Shown: one piece after another, positions 1 to 8,839 of the stretch
How positions within the stretch are numbered: the stretch's first letter is position 1
Layout of the letters: every line of letters begins with the position of its first letter
Origin: Actinomycetes bacterium
Lineage (GTDB): Bacteria > Actinomycetota > Coriobacteriia > Coriobacteriales > Eggerthellaceae
Assembly: GCA_023460315.1 (NCBI GenBank)
Contig: JAEWQO010000070.1
Span: 33,153 to 97,152 of the forward strand
Length of the DNA: 64,000 nucleotides
Direction: 5' to 3'
Position numbers and translations under genes: made by a program
Notes under the pieces: generated by a model
What the model was told of the DNA's origin: nothing
The model's input: the letters and a program-made list of their open reading frames with translations, nothing else
Databases searched by the model: none

Positions 1-285
1 GTGGGGCACAATGCTATCGTCCACGGGGCGGTTGTCGAGGACGACGCGCTCATAGGCATGCATGCGACCGTCTTGAATGGGGCGCGTATCGGCAAAGGCT
101 CGATCATCGCCGCTGGTGCGCTTGTCAAGGAGCATGCGGTCATTCCGGAGCGGTCTCTTGTCGTGGGCGTTCCTGGCAAGGTCATCCGCACGTTGGAAGA
201 GGATGTCGTCGAGGGCAACCGCAGGAACGCCGCGCTCTATGTCGAGGAAGCCGGGGAGCATGCGCGAAGCCGCGTCGTCGGATAG
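1..285 (+). CDS. Gamma-class carbonic anhydrase / hexapeptide-repeat protein, 5' truncated
   Basis: This is the C-terminal 94 residues of a left-handed beta-helix protein; the N-terminus lies outside the window, so the leading GTG is probably an internal valine. The visible part has hexapeptide-repeat periodicity (small aliphatic residue every sixth position) and a GHNAIVHG segment. That segment matches the paired metal-binding histidines of the YrdA/PaaY branch of gamma carbonic anhydrases. The last 30 residues form the usual C-terminal helix that packs along the helix edge. Proteins of this family bind Zn or Fe as trimers, but many members have no demonstrated carbonic anhydrase activity, so the reaction is inferred. 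It is followed by a 279-base gap with the promoter of the rimP operon, so it belongs to the preceding transcription unit. Confidence 0.8.
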   Translation: MGHNAIVHGAVVEDDALIGMHATVLNGARIGKGSIIAAGALVKEHAVIPERSLVVGVPGKVIRTLEEDVVEGNRRNAALYVEEAGEHARSRVVG

Positions 286-342
286 ACGGGATCCATGCAC
301 GGAACGTTTGTGGGGAGATTGCGATTGGCCTGGTCGCGTTAC

Positions 343-371
343 TAGGCAACGACCCGGTAATATGGTATAAA
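343..371 (+). promoter_or_regulatory. Candidate promoter of the rimP-nusA-infB operon
   Basis: TAGGCA at 343-348 and TATAAA at 366-371 are separated by 17 bases, and TG at 364-365 lies directly upstream of the -10. Transcription would begin near 378, giving a leader of about 185 nt before rimP that contains the hairpin at 431-460. The call rests on consensus match only. Confidence 0.45.
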
Positions 372-430
372 CTACACAGCAATGCGTACAGAACGGGTTC
401 GATGCGTGCGCACCATACTTTCGAAACGTG

Positions 431-460
431 AGAAAGTGGGCTTGTTCCCGCTTTCTTTGT
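431..460 (+). promoter_or_regulatory. Terminator-like hairpin in the rimP leader
   Basis: Arms 432-440 (GAAAGTGGG) and 447-455 (CCCGCTTTC) pair over 9 positions with one G-U and a 6-nt loop. A T-rich stretch (TTTGTTTGT) follows. It lies between the proposed promoter and rimP, about 105 nt before the start codon, so it would act as an attenuator or antitermination target rather than a gene end. From memory, similar GTGGG/CCCAC hairpins occur in rimP leaders of other Gram-positive bacteria, and NusA encoded in this operon could feed back here. That regulatory reading is inference. Confidence 0.5.
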
Positions 461-564
461 TTGTAAAGGCCTTGCCGGCGTCGAGAACCATGCTGGCGGC
501 AGGTGCGGAGGAACCTGAGGTACAGACAGCCCGGAGTGGTTCCGATTGACAAAGAGGAGGAAGC

Positions 565-1038
565 GTGCTCAGCAAGAAAGAACAGCAGCTGCTCGACGCG
601 CTCGCTCCGCGGGCTGCTGAAGAGGGCATCGAGATTGTGACGGTTGAAGTGGTCGGCGCCAAGAAGGCACCGACCATCCGCGTCTATATCGACACCGACG
701 AGGGTGTGGGGTTTGACGAGCTTTCTGAGGCTCAGGCTTGGATCAATGAGCTCATGGACGAGCTTGATCCCTTCCCCGGCGCTTACCTGTTGGAAGTTTC
801 GTCCCCTGGCATCGACCGTCCGTTGCGCACGCCGGATCATTTCATGCGGTTTGCGGGGCAGACTGCCGTGGTCAAGGCGACGGCACCGCGGGATGGACGG
901 AGCGCGTGGACGGGCACTATCGTGCGCGCCGATGCCGCTGTCGTCGTGCTCGATGTCGAAGGCGAGATTGTCGAGTTGCCGATCGAGGCCATCAAGCGTG
1001 CCCATCTCAAAGGCGCGATTGATTTCAGCACGCATTAA
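565..1038 (+). CDS. rimP: Ribosome maturation factor RimP
   Basis: The product is a 157-residue protein with the two-domain RimP layout: an N-terminal alpha/beta domain (residues about 5-80, with VYIDTDEGVGFDEL and the highly conserved EVSSPGIDRPL segment) and a C-terminal SH3-like barrel. RimP binds the 30S subunit and is needed for late assembly of the head, where it helps S12 and S19 join. The start is GTG, preceded by GAGGAGG at 5-nt spacing. It is the first gene of the rimP-nusA-ylxR-infB-rbfA run that is widely conserved in bacteria, which supports the assignment. Confidence 0.95.
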   Translation: MLSKKEQQLLDALAPRAAEEGIEIVTVEVVGAKKAPTIRVYIDTDEGVGFDELSEAQAWINELMDELDPFPGAYLLEVSSPGIDRPLRTPDHFMRFAGQTAVVKATAPRDGRSAWTGTIVRADAAVVVLDVEGEIVELPIEAIKRAHLKGAIDFSTH

Positions 1039-1064
1039 GCTGTGGATGAAAGGAAGCGAAAGAC

Positions 1065-2279
1065 GTGGCAAGTTCAGAATTGATCGAGGCTCTGCAAGCC
1101 TTGGCCCATGAACGGAAGATCGACGAGTTCTACCTCATCGAGCGTCTGGAGGCATCGCTCGCAAAAAGCTATCAGCACATTCTCGACCTCGAGTGGGATG
1201 CTCGCGTGACCATCGATCGCCAGTCCGGGCATATTTACGTGTATGAACTTGTCCCGGTGGGAGAACCTGACGAGGAAACGGGCGAATACGCCGAATTTGA
1301 GGAACGCGACGTCACGCCTGCGGATGTGAGCCGCATCGCGGCCCAGAACGCCAAGGGCGTCATTGCGTCCATCGTTCGCGAAGCGGGGCGCCAGTCCATT
1401 TACGAGGAGTTCTCTGACCGGGTGGGAGACCTGGTGACGGGCACGGTGTTGCAAGGCACCCCAGACTTCACCATCATCAAGATTCGCGACGGCGTTGAGG
1501 CCGAGCTGCCTCACTATGACCTCAAGCGCAATCCCAACGAGCGCAACGAGCGGCCGGCCAACGAACATTATCGCCACAACCAACGTCTCAAGCTTCTCAT
1601 CATCGAGGTTCGCGACCCGAACTCCGATGCGCCGAAGATGCGGGGGGAGCAGGCTCGTCCCGCCATCGTCGTGTCTCGGACGCATCCGGACCTCATTCGT
1701 CGCCTCTTCGAAATCGAGGTTCCCGAGATCTATGACGGCATGGTGGAAATCAAGTCCATTGCCCGTGAGCCCGGTGCACGAAGCAAGATTGCCGTGTCGT
1801 CGCGCGAAGCCAATCTCGATCCGGTCGGTGCTTGCGTCGGGCCCAAGGGAAGCCGTGTGCGCATGGTGGTCGAAGAACTGCGCAACGAGCGCGTTGACGT
1901 CATCCAGTGGCACGAGGACCCGGCGGCCTATGTCGCCAACGCCCTGTCTCCCGCCAAAGTGACCCGTGTCCTGATCGATGAGGAAAACCATTACGCCACC
2001 GTTGTCGTTCCCGATGATCAGCTGTCGCTCGCCATCGGCAAGGAAGGGCAAAACGCCCGTCTCGCCGCTCGACTGACCGGTTGGCACATCGACATCAAGA
2101 GCGCTTCGTTCGCGGGAGAGCCTTTGGCTGCCAGTGACAACATGCTTATCGACGAAGAGGGCGACGAAGAGGGCGAGGTACTGTGCTCCTTTGTGAGCGA
2201 GGACGGCGTCCGGTGCCGCAACCATGCCCGTCCGGGCAGCAGGTACTGCGGCGTGCATGCCTATCTCGACGAGGATTAG
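1065..2279 (+). CDS. nusA: Transcription termination/antitermination protein NusA with a C-terminal zinc-finger-like tail
   Basis: The product is a 404-residue NusA: N-terminal RNA-polymerase-binding domain (about 1-125), S1 domain (about 130-200) and two KH domains (about 220-345, with GPKGSRVRMVVEEL and LSLAIGKEGQNARLAA). NusA modulates pausing, intrinsic termination and antitermination. The unusual part is the last 31 residues. They carry Cys374, Cys384, His387, Cys395 and His398 in a compact cysteine/histidine arrangement that resembles a small zinc-binding knuckle rather than the acidic repeats found in proteobacterial NusA. The start is GTG at 1065, 26 bases after rimP. Confidence 0.95.
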   Translation: MASSELIEALQALAHERKIDEFYLIERLEASLAKSYQHILDLEWDARVTIDRQSGHIYVYELVPVGEPDEETGEYAEFEERDVTPADVSRIAAQNAKGVIASIVREAGRQSIYEEFSDRVGDLVTGTVLQGTPDFTIIKIRDGVEAELPHYDLKRNPNERNERPANEHYRHNQRLKLLIIEVRDPNSDAPKMRGEQARPAIVVSRTHPDLIRRLFEIEVPEIYDGMVEIKSIAREPGARSKIAVSSREANLDPVGACVGPKGSRVRMVVEELRNERVDVIQWHEDPAAYVANALSPAKVTRVLIDEENHYATVVVPDDQLSLAIGKEGQNARLAARLTGWHIDIKSASFAGEPLAASDNMLIDEEGDEEGEVLCSFVSEDGVRCRNHARPGSRYCGVHAYLDED

Positions 2280-2296
2280 CGGAAACGGTGCGGGCG

Positions 2297-2575
2297 ATGA
2301 CGATGGAAACCGTGAAACGGCAGCGCAGCTGCATCGCATGCGGAAAGCTTGCAGGCAAGACCGAGCTGTATCGCATCGTGCGCACGGGGGACGGATCTGT
2401 TGTGTTTGATGGAACCGGTCGTGTGCCAGGGCGGGGAGCTTACGTGTGCTCCGAGGAATGCTTCGCTGCCGCATGCAGGAGCAAAAAGCTGGACCGGGCG
2501 CTCCGAGCGGCGCTCGGCAGCGATGATTACGAACGTATCGCCAGCGAAGTGGCACAGGCGCTGCGTGAAGCATAA
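2297..2575 (+). CDS. ylxR: YlxR-family RNA-binding protein (DUF448)
   Basis: The product is 92 residues long and matches the YlxR/DUF448 family: an N-terminal RSCIACG box, the conserved GRVPGRGAYVC segment and a second cysteine pair. Family members are small basic nucleic-acid-binding proteins. In some Gram-positive bacteria YlxR has been reported to affect rnpB or broader transcription, but no single molecular role is settled. The gene sits 17 bases after nusA and 19 bases before infB, its invariant position. The ATG at 2297 was chosen because it is the first start after the nusA stop; an ATG two codons later is equally possible. Confidence 0.88.
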   Translation: MTMETVKRQRSCIACGKLAGKTELYRIVRTGDGSVVFDGTGRVPGRGAYVCSEECFAAACRSKKLDRALRAALGSDDYERIASEVAQALREA

Positions 2576-2594
2576 GAAAGATGAGGAGTGGTAT

Positions 2595-5390
2595 ATGGCG
2601 AGCATGCGCGTACACGAATTGGCGAAGGAATTCGACATATCGAGCAAAGACCTGCTTGACAAGCTGCATGAGATGAAGATCCCCGCGAAAAGCCATGCGA
2701 GCGTGCTCGCCGATGCCTACGTTGACAAGATCCGCAAGAATCTCGCACCCGAGATCAAGCAGCGTGCGGGTCAGCTCGAGGACGCCGAGGCGGCTGAACT
2801 GGCAAAAGAGCATGCTGAGGCAGAACGCAAGAAGGCGGAGGAAGAGCGTGCGCGGCGTGATGCCGTAGAGAAGGAGCGCGCTCAGCGCGAGGCGGAACGC
2901 GCCCGGCGCGAGGCGGAGGTTCCGGGCGACGAGAACCATGGTGAAGGCGAGGACCAGGCTTCGAAGCAGAAGAAGGCTTCGTCTCCGTTTGAAGGGCTGG
3001 CGAGTCAGATCGAAAGCGAAAAGGAGCGTGTGGCGCGGGAGGCGGCCGAGGCCCGCGCGCGGGCTCGGGCTGCAAAGGCTGCCGCCGAGGTTGCCAAGAA
3101 GCAGTCCGTCGAAGAGGCGTTGCGCCAGCGCAGCTCAAAGCGGCAGAAAGGCGCGAACGGATCTTCGGCGCAGGCATCCAGGAAGAAGCCGGCACCCGTG
3201 CTCGGCGCAAAGAAGTCATCGGGGTTTGACTCGCTCCTGTCTCAGATCGAGTCCGAGAAGCAGCGCATCGAGTCGCAGAAGAGCCAGGCTCCCGCCACGC
3301 CCGCCAACCGTGGGACAGGCGATGCCCGCGGACACAAGGGAAAGCAGGCGCGTGGCGACAAAAAGCACACCAAGCATGTGCCCAGCACGTTCGAGCCTGT
3401 CGTTCCCGAGCTGGAGGTTCGCCAGACCAGCACCGAGGACCGCTATGCCCAGATGGCCGTCCAAGCAGAAAAGCTCCAACGCGACAAGGTGCTCGCTGAG
3501 GCGCGCGCAGCTGTTGCGGCCGCCACATCCCATGAGGGGGAGGGGCGACGCAAGAAGCGCAAGGAAAAACGTGTGGCCGAAGCGCGTGAGCGCGCCGAGA
3601 TCGAGGCGATCGAAAAGGGGCTTGACCCCACCCTCGTGCTGGATCACTCGGTCGTCGAGATACCGCAGGGCGCAACGGTCGCGAAGTTTGCCGACCTCAC
3701 GGGTGTTCAGCCAAACGATGTCATAAAGCGGCTGTTCATGCTCGGTCAAGTGCTCACGCTCACTCAGTCCATGAGCGATGATCTCATTGATCTTATTGCC
3801 GACGACATGGGGCGCAAGGTGCGCGTCGTGTCGCCTGAAGAAGAGTACGCTGTCGTGTTCCATGACAAAGAGGAAGATCTCAAACCTCGTCCTCCGGTGG
3901 TCACCGTCATGGGCCATGTCGACCATGGCAAGACCTCGCTTCTCGATGCCATTCGCCATACGGGCGTGGTCGCGAGTGAGGCCGGCGGCATCACTCAGCA
4001 CATTGGCGCATCGGTCGTGGAGATCGGGGGCCGTCAGATCACGTTCATCGACACTCCGGGCCACGAGGCCTTTACCGCCATGCGTGCTCGCGGCGCCCAG
4101 GTCACTGACGTTATCGTGCTGGTGGTGGCCGCTGACGACGGCGTCATGCCGCAGACGGTTGAGGCCATCAACCACGCGAAGGCGGCCGAGGTGCCCATTG
4201 TCGTGGCGGTGAACAAGATCGACAAGCCGGGAGCAAATCCCGATCGCGTGCGTCAGGAATTGACCGAGTACGGCGTTATCCCTGAGGAATGGGGCGGCAC
4301 AAACATGTTCGTCGAGGTGTCGGCTAAGCAAAAGCTCCATGTCGACGACTTGTTGGAGACCATCCTTCTGCAAGCCGACGTTCTTGAGCTCAGGGCAAAC
4401 CCCGATGCCGATGCGTCCGGGTTTGTCATCGAGGCGAACCTCGACAAAGGCCGCGGACCCGTCGCCACCGTTCTCGTGCAGCGCGGCACGTTGCATCCGG
4501 GAGACATCGTCGTCGCCGGCACGTCGTATGGACGGGTCCGTGCGCTCGTGGATCCCCATGGCGAACACATCGAGCAAGCGCTCCCTGCCGATCCGGTGGA
4601 GATCCTCGGTCTCAGCAGCGTGCCCACGGCCGGTGACGAGTTCCGGGTCTTTGAGGATGACCGCGATGCCCGCAAGCTGGCGGAAGAACGCGCGCTGCGC
4701 GCCCGCCTTGCGGAGCAGGACGCCAAATCCCATATGAGCCTGGATGACCTGTTCAGCCGTATCGAAGAAGGCAAGCAGACCGACCTTAACCTCATCGTCA
4801 AGGCCGACGTGCAGGGCTCCATCGAGGCGCTGCGCGACGCATTCGAGAAGATGGACCAGTCTGAGGTGCGTATCAACATTGTGCATTCGGCCGTCGGCGG
4901 CATCACCGAAACCGACGTCACGCTTGCCTCTGCTTCCGATGCCATCATCATCGGCTTCAACGTGCGTCCGACGGGCAAGTCGAAGGTCCAGGCCGAAAAG
5001 GAAAAGGTCGACATCCGCCTGTACCGTGTCATCTACCAGGCTATCGAGGAGATCAATGCCGCCCGTGTCGGACTGCTTTCTCCCGACATTGTCGAGGAGG
5101 ACACGGGCATCGCAGAAGTGCGTGAGACCTTCAGGGTGCCCAAGGCAGGCACCATTGCCGGCTGCTATATCACTGAAGGAGAAATCAGCCGCGACGACAA
5201 GGTGCGCATCGTGCGCGACGGCACGGTCATCTTCGAGGGATCGATTGACAGCCTGCGCCGCTTCAAGGACGATGTGAAGTCCGTGAAGCAGGGATACGAG
5301 TGCGGCATCGGCATCCACGGCTATCAGGATATCAAGGTGGGCGACACCATCGAGGGATATGTGGTGAAGGAAGTCGAGCGCACGGAGTAA
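2595..5390 (+). CDS. infB: Translation initiation factor IF-2
   Basis: The product is 931 residues: an IF2_N module at residues 1-50, a long low-complexity region of charged Ala/Glu/Lys/Arg coiled coil (about 55-350), then the conserved GTPase core. The G1 loop GHVDHGKT begins at residue 440, followed by DTPGHE (G3) and NKID (G4), then domains II, III and IV that bind fMet-tRNA. IF-2 delivers initiator tRNA to the 30S subunit and promotes subunit joining. The ATG at 2595 has GAGGAG upstream and gives the canonical N-terminus MASMRVHELAKEF. The reading frame stays open 82 codons further upstream but overlaps ylxR and was rejected. Confidence 0.97.
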   Translation: MASMRVHELAKEFDISSKDLLDKLHEMKIPAKSHASVLADAYVDKIRKNLAPEIKQRAGQLEDAEAAELAKEHAEAERKKAEEERARRDAVEKERAQREAERARREAEVPGDENHGEGEDQASKQKKASSPFEGLASQIESEKERVAREAAEARARARAAKAAAEVAKKQSVEEALRQRSSKRQKGANGSSAQASRKKPAPVLGAKKSSGFDSLLSQIESEKQRIESQKSQAPATPANRGTGDARGHKGKQARGDKKHTKHVPSTFEPVVPELEVRQTSTEDRYAQMAVQAEKLQRDKVLAEARAAVAAATSHEGEGRRKKRKEKRVAEARERAEIEAIEKGLDPTLVLDHSVVEIPQGATVAKFADLTGVQPNDVIKRLFMLGQVLTLTQSMSDDLIDLIADDMGRKVRVVSPEEEYAVVFHDKEEDLKPRPPVVTVMGHVDHGKTSLLDAIRHTGVVASEAGGITQHIGASVVEIGGRQITFIDTPGHEAFTAMRARGAQVTDVIVLVVAADDGVMPQTVEAINHAKAAEVPIVVAVNKIDKPGANPDRVRQELTEYGVIPEEWGGTNMFVEVSAKQKLHVDDLLETILLQADVLELRANPDADASGFVIEANLDKGRGPVATVLVQRGTLHPGDIVVAGTSYGRVRALVDPHGEHIEQALPADPVEILGLSSVPTAGDEFRVFEDDRDARKLAEERALRARLAEQDAKSHMSLDDLFSRIEEGKQTDLNLIVKADVQGSIEALRDAFEKMDQSEVRINIVHSAVGGITETDVTLASASDAIIIGFNVRPTGKSKVQAEKEKVDIRLYRVIYQAIEEINAARVGLLSPDIVEEDTGIAEVRETFRVPKAGTIAGCYITEGEISRDDKVRIVRDGTVIFEGSIDSLRRFKDDVKSVKQGYECGIGIHGYQDIKVGDTIEGYVVKEVERTE

Positions 5391-5466
5391 ACAGGCCAGC
5401 CTGTTCGCTATGCTTCATGCATGCGATCCAACTTGGACAATTACCTCTTCGAAGGGAGATGGCGGC

Positions 5467-5898
5467 ATGAAACAAGGTTCTTCCAACCGCAAGGTTAATG
5501 AGCAGGCGCGGGAGGTCATCGCAAGCATTCTGTTGTTTGAGATATCGGATCCGCGTCTGGAACTGGTGACCGTCACCGGATGCGAGGTCAGCTACGACCG
5601 GAGCGTGTGCAAGGTGTTTTACGCCGCCGAGCCTGAAAAGTATGAGGAGGTGGCGGCGGCCTTTGGCGCCGCGTCGAGACGAATTCGCTCCCTCATGGCT
5701 AAAAAGCTGTCATGGCGGGTTGCCCCCGAGCTGCGCTTCATGCTGGACACGAGCGTCGATCAGGCTGAGCGCATTGCCTTGGCCCTCAAGCGCGACGCTG
5801 CGCGCAATGCGGGATTTGTGCGTCCGGAGGATGAGACGGGTGCGGCCGATTGCGGCGACGATGACACTCGGGACGAGGGAGACGGTGGCCGCGCATGA
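5467..5898 (+). CDS. rbfA: Ribosome-binding factor A
   Basis: The product is 143 residues and is a single KH-like RbfA domain with the family segments RKVNEQAREVIASIL, DPRLELVTVTGCEVS and the C-terminal ELRFMLDTSVDQAERI. RbfA binds 16S rRNA near helix 1 and is needed for 30S maturation and cold adaptation. The acidic C-terminal tail is a lineage extension. ATG 5467 has GGGAGA upstream. The stop codon overlaps the next start by four bases (ATGA), indicating translational coupling to the downstream phosphoesterase. Confidence 0.93.
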   Translation: MKQGSSNRKVNEQAREVIASILLFEISDPRLELVTVTGCEVSYDRSVCKVFYAAEPEKYEEVAAAFGAASRRIRSLMAKKLSWRVAPELRFMLDTSVDQAERIALALKRDAARNAGFVRPEDETGAADCGDDDTRDEGDGGRA

Positions 5899-6914
5899 GC
5901 GTGACGCTCCAGACCAACGTCGACCTTGCGGGCATTGCCGCGGAGCTGGCCGAGCGGGATGATTTCGTCATCTGCGGCCATGTTAGTCCCGACGGCGACT
6001 GCATTGGTTCCCAGCTGGCGCTCATGCACGCATTGCGTGCCAAGGGCAAGCGTGTGGCGTGCGTGCTGGCAAAAGACGAGCCCATCGATGTGCGCCTGTC
6101 GTTTTTGCCCGGTGCCGACGAACTCGTTCCCGCGGGCTCTTACGATGGGCCCGTCGGCACCTTCGTCGCGGTCGACGTTCCTTTGCGCGATCGCATGGGA
6201 GCTGCAGCTTCGTCGTTGCTTGATCGTGCTTCCTTGTCCGTGACGATTGATCACCATGCCAACGACCTGTCCATGACCGATCTTGTCTATGTCGATCCCC
6301 ACGTTGCATCGACGACGATGCTCGTTTGGGACCTCGCTGAACTCTTGGGCAGCGCCCCATCCTTCGATGTGGCCCTGTGCTGTTACACCGGTTTGGTCAC
6401 CGACACGGGCAGGTTCCAGTATCAAAACACGGATGCGGCTGCCCTGAGGGCTGCAACCCACATGGTGGAAGCCGGTGTCGACCCCTCTGCGGTCTCCCGT
6501 GCCATTTTTCAGAACCGTTCCCTTGCTTCGGTTCGGCTCGAAGGCGTTGCCGTCGATCGCATGAGGCTGGGGGCGCGGGGATCCTATGTTCTCAGCTGGC
6601 TCACGCGCGATGACTTTTCCCGCTACGACGCCAGCAAATCCGATGCCGAGCCGCTCATTGACACCCTGCGCTCGCTGCGTGGCGTGCGCCTTGCCTGCAT
6701 GTTGCGAGATCAAGGCGATTCCGTCCGAGGGAGCTTTCGCGCGAAGGACGACACGGACGTCGCAAAGCTCGCTCGCTCGCTCGGTGGCGGCGGACATCGT
6801 GCGGCGGCAGGGTTCACTATTTCCGGGCCCATCGAGGAAGCCGTCGAGCGCATTGACGCGTTGCTGTCGCAGGAACTCTGCGAGAGGGCCGCTGAGGGGA
6901 TGCGCGCGGAGTGA
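5895..6914 (+). CDS. nrnA: DHH/DHHA1-family phosphoesterase, NrnA-like (oligoribonuclease / pAp phosphatase)
   Basis: The product is 339 residues with the metal-binding motifs of DHH phosphoesterases in order: HVSPDGDCIGS, VDVP, the DHH signature in TIDHHAN, VTDTGRF, and the C-terminal DHHA1 motif GGGGHRAAAG. NrnA-type enzymes degrade 2-5 nt RNA fragments and hydrolyse 3'-phosphoadenosine 5'-phosphate using manganese. The position between rbfA and truB is conserved across actinobacteria and firmicutes. It overlaps rbfA by 4 bases and truB by 4 bases. The substrate is assigned by family and context, not by any residue that separates oligoRNA from pAp activity or from cyclic-di-AMP phosphodiesterases. 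Confidence 0.88.
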   Translation: MSVTLQTNVDLAGIAAELAERDDFVICGHVSPDGDCIGSQLALMHALRAKGKRVACVLAKDEPIDVRLSFLPGADELVPAGSYDGPVGTFVAVDVPLRDRMGAAASSLLDRASLSVTIDHHANDLSMTDLVYVDPHVASTTMLVWDLAELLGSAPSFDVALCCYTGLVTDTGRFQYQNTDAAALRAATHMVEAGVDPSAVSRAIFQNRSLASVRLEGVAVDRMRLGARGSYVLSWLTRDDFSRYDASKSDAEPLIDTLRSLRGVRLACMLRDQGDSVRGSFRAKDDTDVAKLARSLGGGGHRAAAGFTISGPIEEAVERIDALLSQELCERAAEGMRAE

Positions 6915-7924
6915 AACGCGGTGCATCTGGCCTTTCGCTGGTCGTAGGGGTCAACAAGCCCCGCGGCATGAGTTCGCATGACGTCGTGAACCGCTGTCGC
7001 CGTATATTCGGAGAGCACCGGGTTGGCCACACGGGCACGCTCGATCCTTTGGCGACGGGCGCGCTTCTCGTGTGCGTGGGGCCGGCTACCCGTCTTGACG
7101 CCTATCTGTCAGGACATGACAAGCATTACCGCGTGCGCATCTCCTTCGGAGCAAGCACGACGACTGACGATGCGGCAGGGGAGGTCGTCCGCACGGGTGC
7201 CGTGCCTCCGGACGTTTTGAACGACGGGTTTGCCGCCGCGTTCGTGGCTGGGCTTGTCGGGAAGCATCGGCAGATGCCGCCCGCCTATTCTGCCATTAAA
7301 GTGAAGGGAACGAAGGCCTGCGATGCTGCCCGCAAAGGCGTGATCATCGACCTTGCGCCGCGAGATATCCACGTGTATGAGGCAAAGCTTCTTTCCGTCA
7401 ACGACGCAGACGAAACCGGGTATCCTTCATGGGATGTCGCCTTCCACGTTTCAAAGGGCACCTACATTCGATCGCTTGCGCGTGACGCGGGCGTCGCTGT
7501 CGGGTGTCCCGCCCATGTGGGTGCTCTCGAACGAACGAGGGTTGGCGCTCTGCAGCTTGACGAGTGCGTGACATTGGAGACGCTCGAGCAGCTGCGGGGC
7601 AGAGCGGCGCTCGATCCTGTCGAGCTGCTCGGCTATCGCTTCTCATACGCAGAGGGAGAGCGCGAGGACGCCGTGCGAAATGGCTCGCCGATGGCTGCGG
7701 GCAGCCTCCCGCTTTTCGAGCGGCGACGGGGAACTGCACAGGCGGCGCTCTGCGCCTGCACGGGCGGGGTGCGCGAGAGTCCTGAGGCACCGCGCGATGG
7801 TGAGATCGTTTCGGTTATTGTCCGGAACAGGCTGGCGGCACTGTATGCATACGACGAGGATCGGGCTTTGTTCCGCGCCCGATGCGTGTTTCAGACGGGG
7901 GTTTCACGTGGCTCGGATATTTAG
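6911..7924 (+). CDS. truB: tRNA pseudouridine(55) synthase TruB
   Basis: The product is 337 residues. It opens with VVGVNKPRGMSSHDVVNRCRR and contains GHTGTLDPLATG, where the aspartate is the catalytic nucleophile of TruB. The later YSAIKVKG and KGTYIRSLARD motifs are also canonical. The enzyme isomerises U55 in the T-loop of tRNAs. The C-terminal part (from about 240) is longer and less conserved than in the E. coli protein and could hold a divergent PUA-like module. The start is GTG, overlapping the previous stop by 4 bases. The 3' end overlaps ribF by 17 bases. Confidence 0.94.
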   Translation: MKRGASGLSLVVGVNKPRGMSSHDVVNRCRRIFGEHRVGHTGTLDPLATGALLVCVGPATRLDAYLSGHDKHYRVRISFGASTTTDDAAGEVVRTGAVPPDVLNDGFAAAFVAGLVGKHRQMPPAYSAIKVKGTKACDAARKGVIIDLAPRDIHVYEAKLLSVNDADETGYPSWDVAFHVSKGTYIRSLARDAGVAVGCPAHVGALERTRVGALQLDECVTLETLEQLRGRAALDPVELLGYRFSYAEGEREDAVRNGSPMAAGSLPLFERRRGTAQAALCACTGGVRESPEAPRDGEIVSVIVRNRLAALYAYDEDRALFRARCVFQTGVSRGSDI

Positions 7925-8831
7925 AGTTGACCATCAGATTGATCCCGGGTTTTTCAATGGATCGTCATGCGCGTTTGGGGTCTTCGATGGCGTCCATAGG
8001 GGACATCGCTATCTGATCGATTGCGCGCGCGCAACCGCGCGCAAGGGTGGGGGGCGTTCCCTTGCGCTCACCTTTGACATCGACCCTGACGAGCGGCTTC
8101 ATCCGACGCGCCTGAGAAAGCTCATGACCAACGAAGACCGTCTTGCCATGCTGGCCGAAAGTGGGGTGGATGCCGTCGCCGTGCTTCCGTTCACTGACGA
8201 GTTCGCTTCTTCCGCCCCCGACGATTTCCTGCTTCAGACCTTCAATGGCTTGCCCCCGGCGTTTTTGCATGTGGGATTCGACTTCCGCTTCGGAGCCAAG
8301 GCTGCTGGAACCGTGAAGGATCTCGACGCATGGAGCGCCGCTGTGGGTACCCAGGTGTGCGCACATGACCTGAAAGGGGCCGACGGCTCTCCCATCACGG
8401 CCACGCGTATCCGGCTTCTGCTTGCCAAAGGTGACATTGAGGAGGCAAATTGCCTGTTGGGACATCCGTATTTTATGTCGGGGATCGTGGAACCCGGACG
8501 CGGGGAGGGCGCTGACCTTGGATTCCGAACGGCGAATCTCGTTGTGCCCGAGCAGCTGAGGCCCGTGGGCGATGGCGTGTATGCCGCTTGGGCCGAGGTC
8601 GAGGGAGTGCGCTATCGGGCTGCCGTGAACGTTGGTGTTGCGGCCACCTTCTCCGACCGGGCAACCGCCACGTGCGAGGTGCATCTGCTTGATTTCGAGG
8701 GAGACCTGTACGGCAAACCGATTAAAGTTGAGTTTCACCACTGGCTTCGGCCCATGCGCAAGTTCGACGATGTGGAAGAGCTTATCGCCACGGTCAAGGG
8801 CAATATAGCGTGGGTGCGTGAGAATCTGTAG
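7908..8831 (+). CDS. ribF: Bifunctional riboflavin kinase / FAD synthetase
   Basis: The product is 307 residues with an N-terminal FMN adenylyltransferase domain (about 1-180: FGVFDGVHRGHR as the HxGH-like nucleotide site, SPITATRIR as the ISSTxxR-like motif) and a C-terminal riboflavin kinase barrel (about 185-305, with GFRTANL in place of the usual GxPTANL). It makes FMN and then FAD, cofactors needed by flavoproteins such as the FAD-dependent dehydrogenase later in the window. The GTG at 7908 was preferred because longer in-frame readings run back through truB. The kinase motif GEGADLGFRTANL departs from the consensus GRGRGFGIPTANL but keeps the metal-binding TAN triplet. Confidence 0.93.
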   Translation: MARIFRVDHQIDPGFFNGSSCAFGVFDGVHRGHRYLIDCARATARKGGGRSLALTFDIDPDERLHPTRLRKLMTNEDRLAMLAESGVDAVAVLPFTDEFASSAPDDFLLQTFNGLPPAFLHVGFDFRFGAKAAGTVKDLDAWSAAVGTQVCAHDLKGADGSPITATRIRLLLAKGDIEEANCLLGHPYFMSGIVEPGRGEGADLGFRTANLVVPEQLRPVGDGVYAAWAEVEGVRYRAAVNVGVAATFSDRATATCEVHLLDFEGDLYGKPIKVEFHHWLRPMRKFDDVEELIATVKGNIAWVRENL

Positions 8832-8839
8832 ATGTCGAT

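Noticed and set aside
1074..2939. 621-codon minus-strand ORF opposite nusA
   Set aside because: It is antisense to nusA/ylxR/infB, has no family motifs and arises from high-GC codon bias.
3216..5318. 700-codon minus-strand ORF opposite infB
   Set aside because: Antisense shadow of infB with no recognisable domains; the plus-strand IF-2 is unambiguous.
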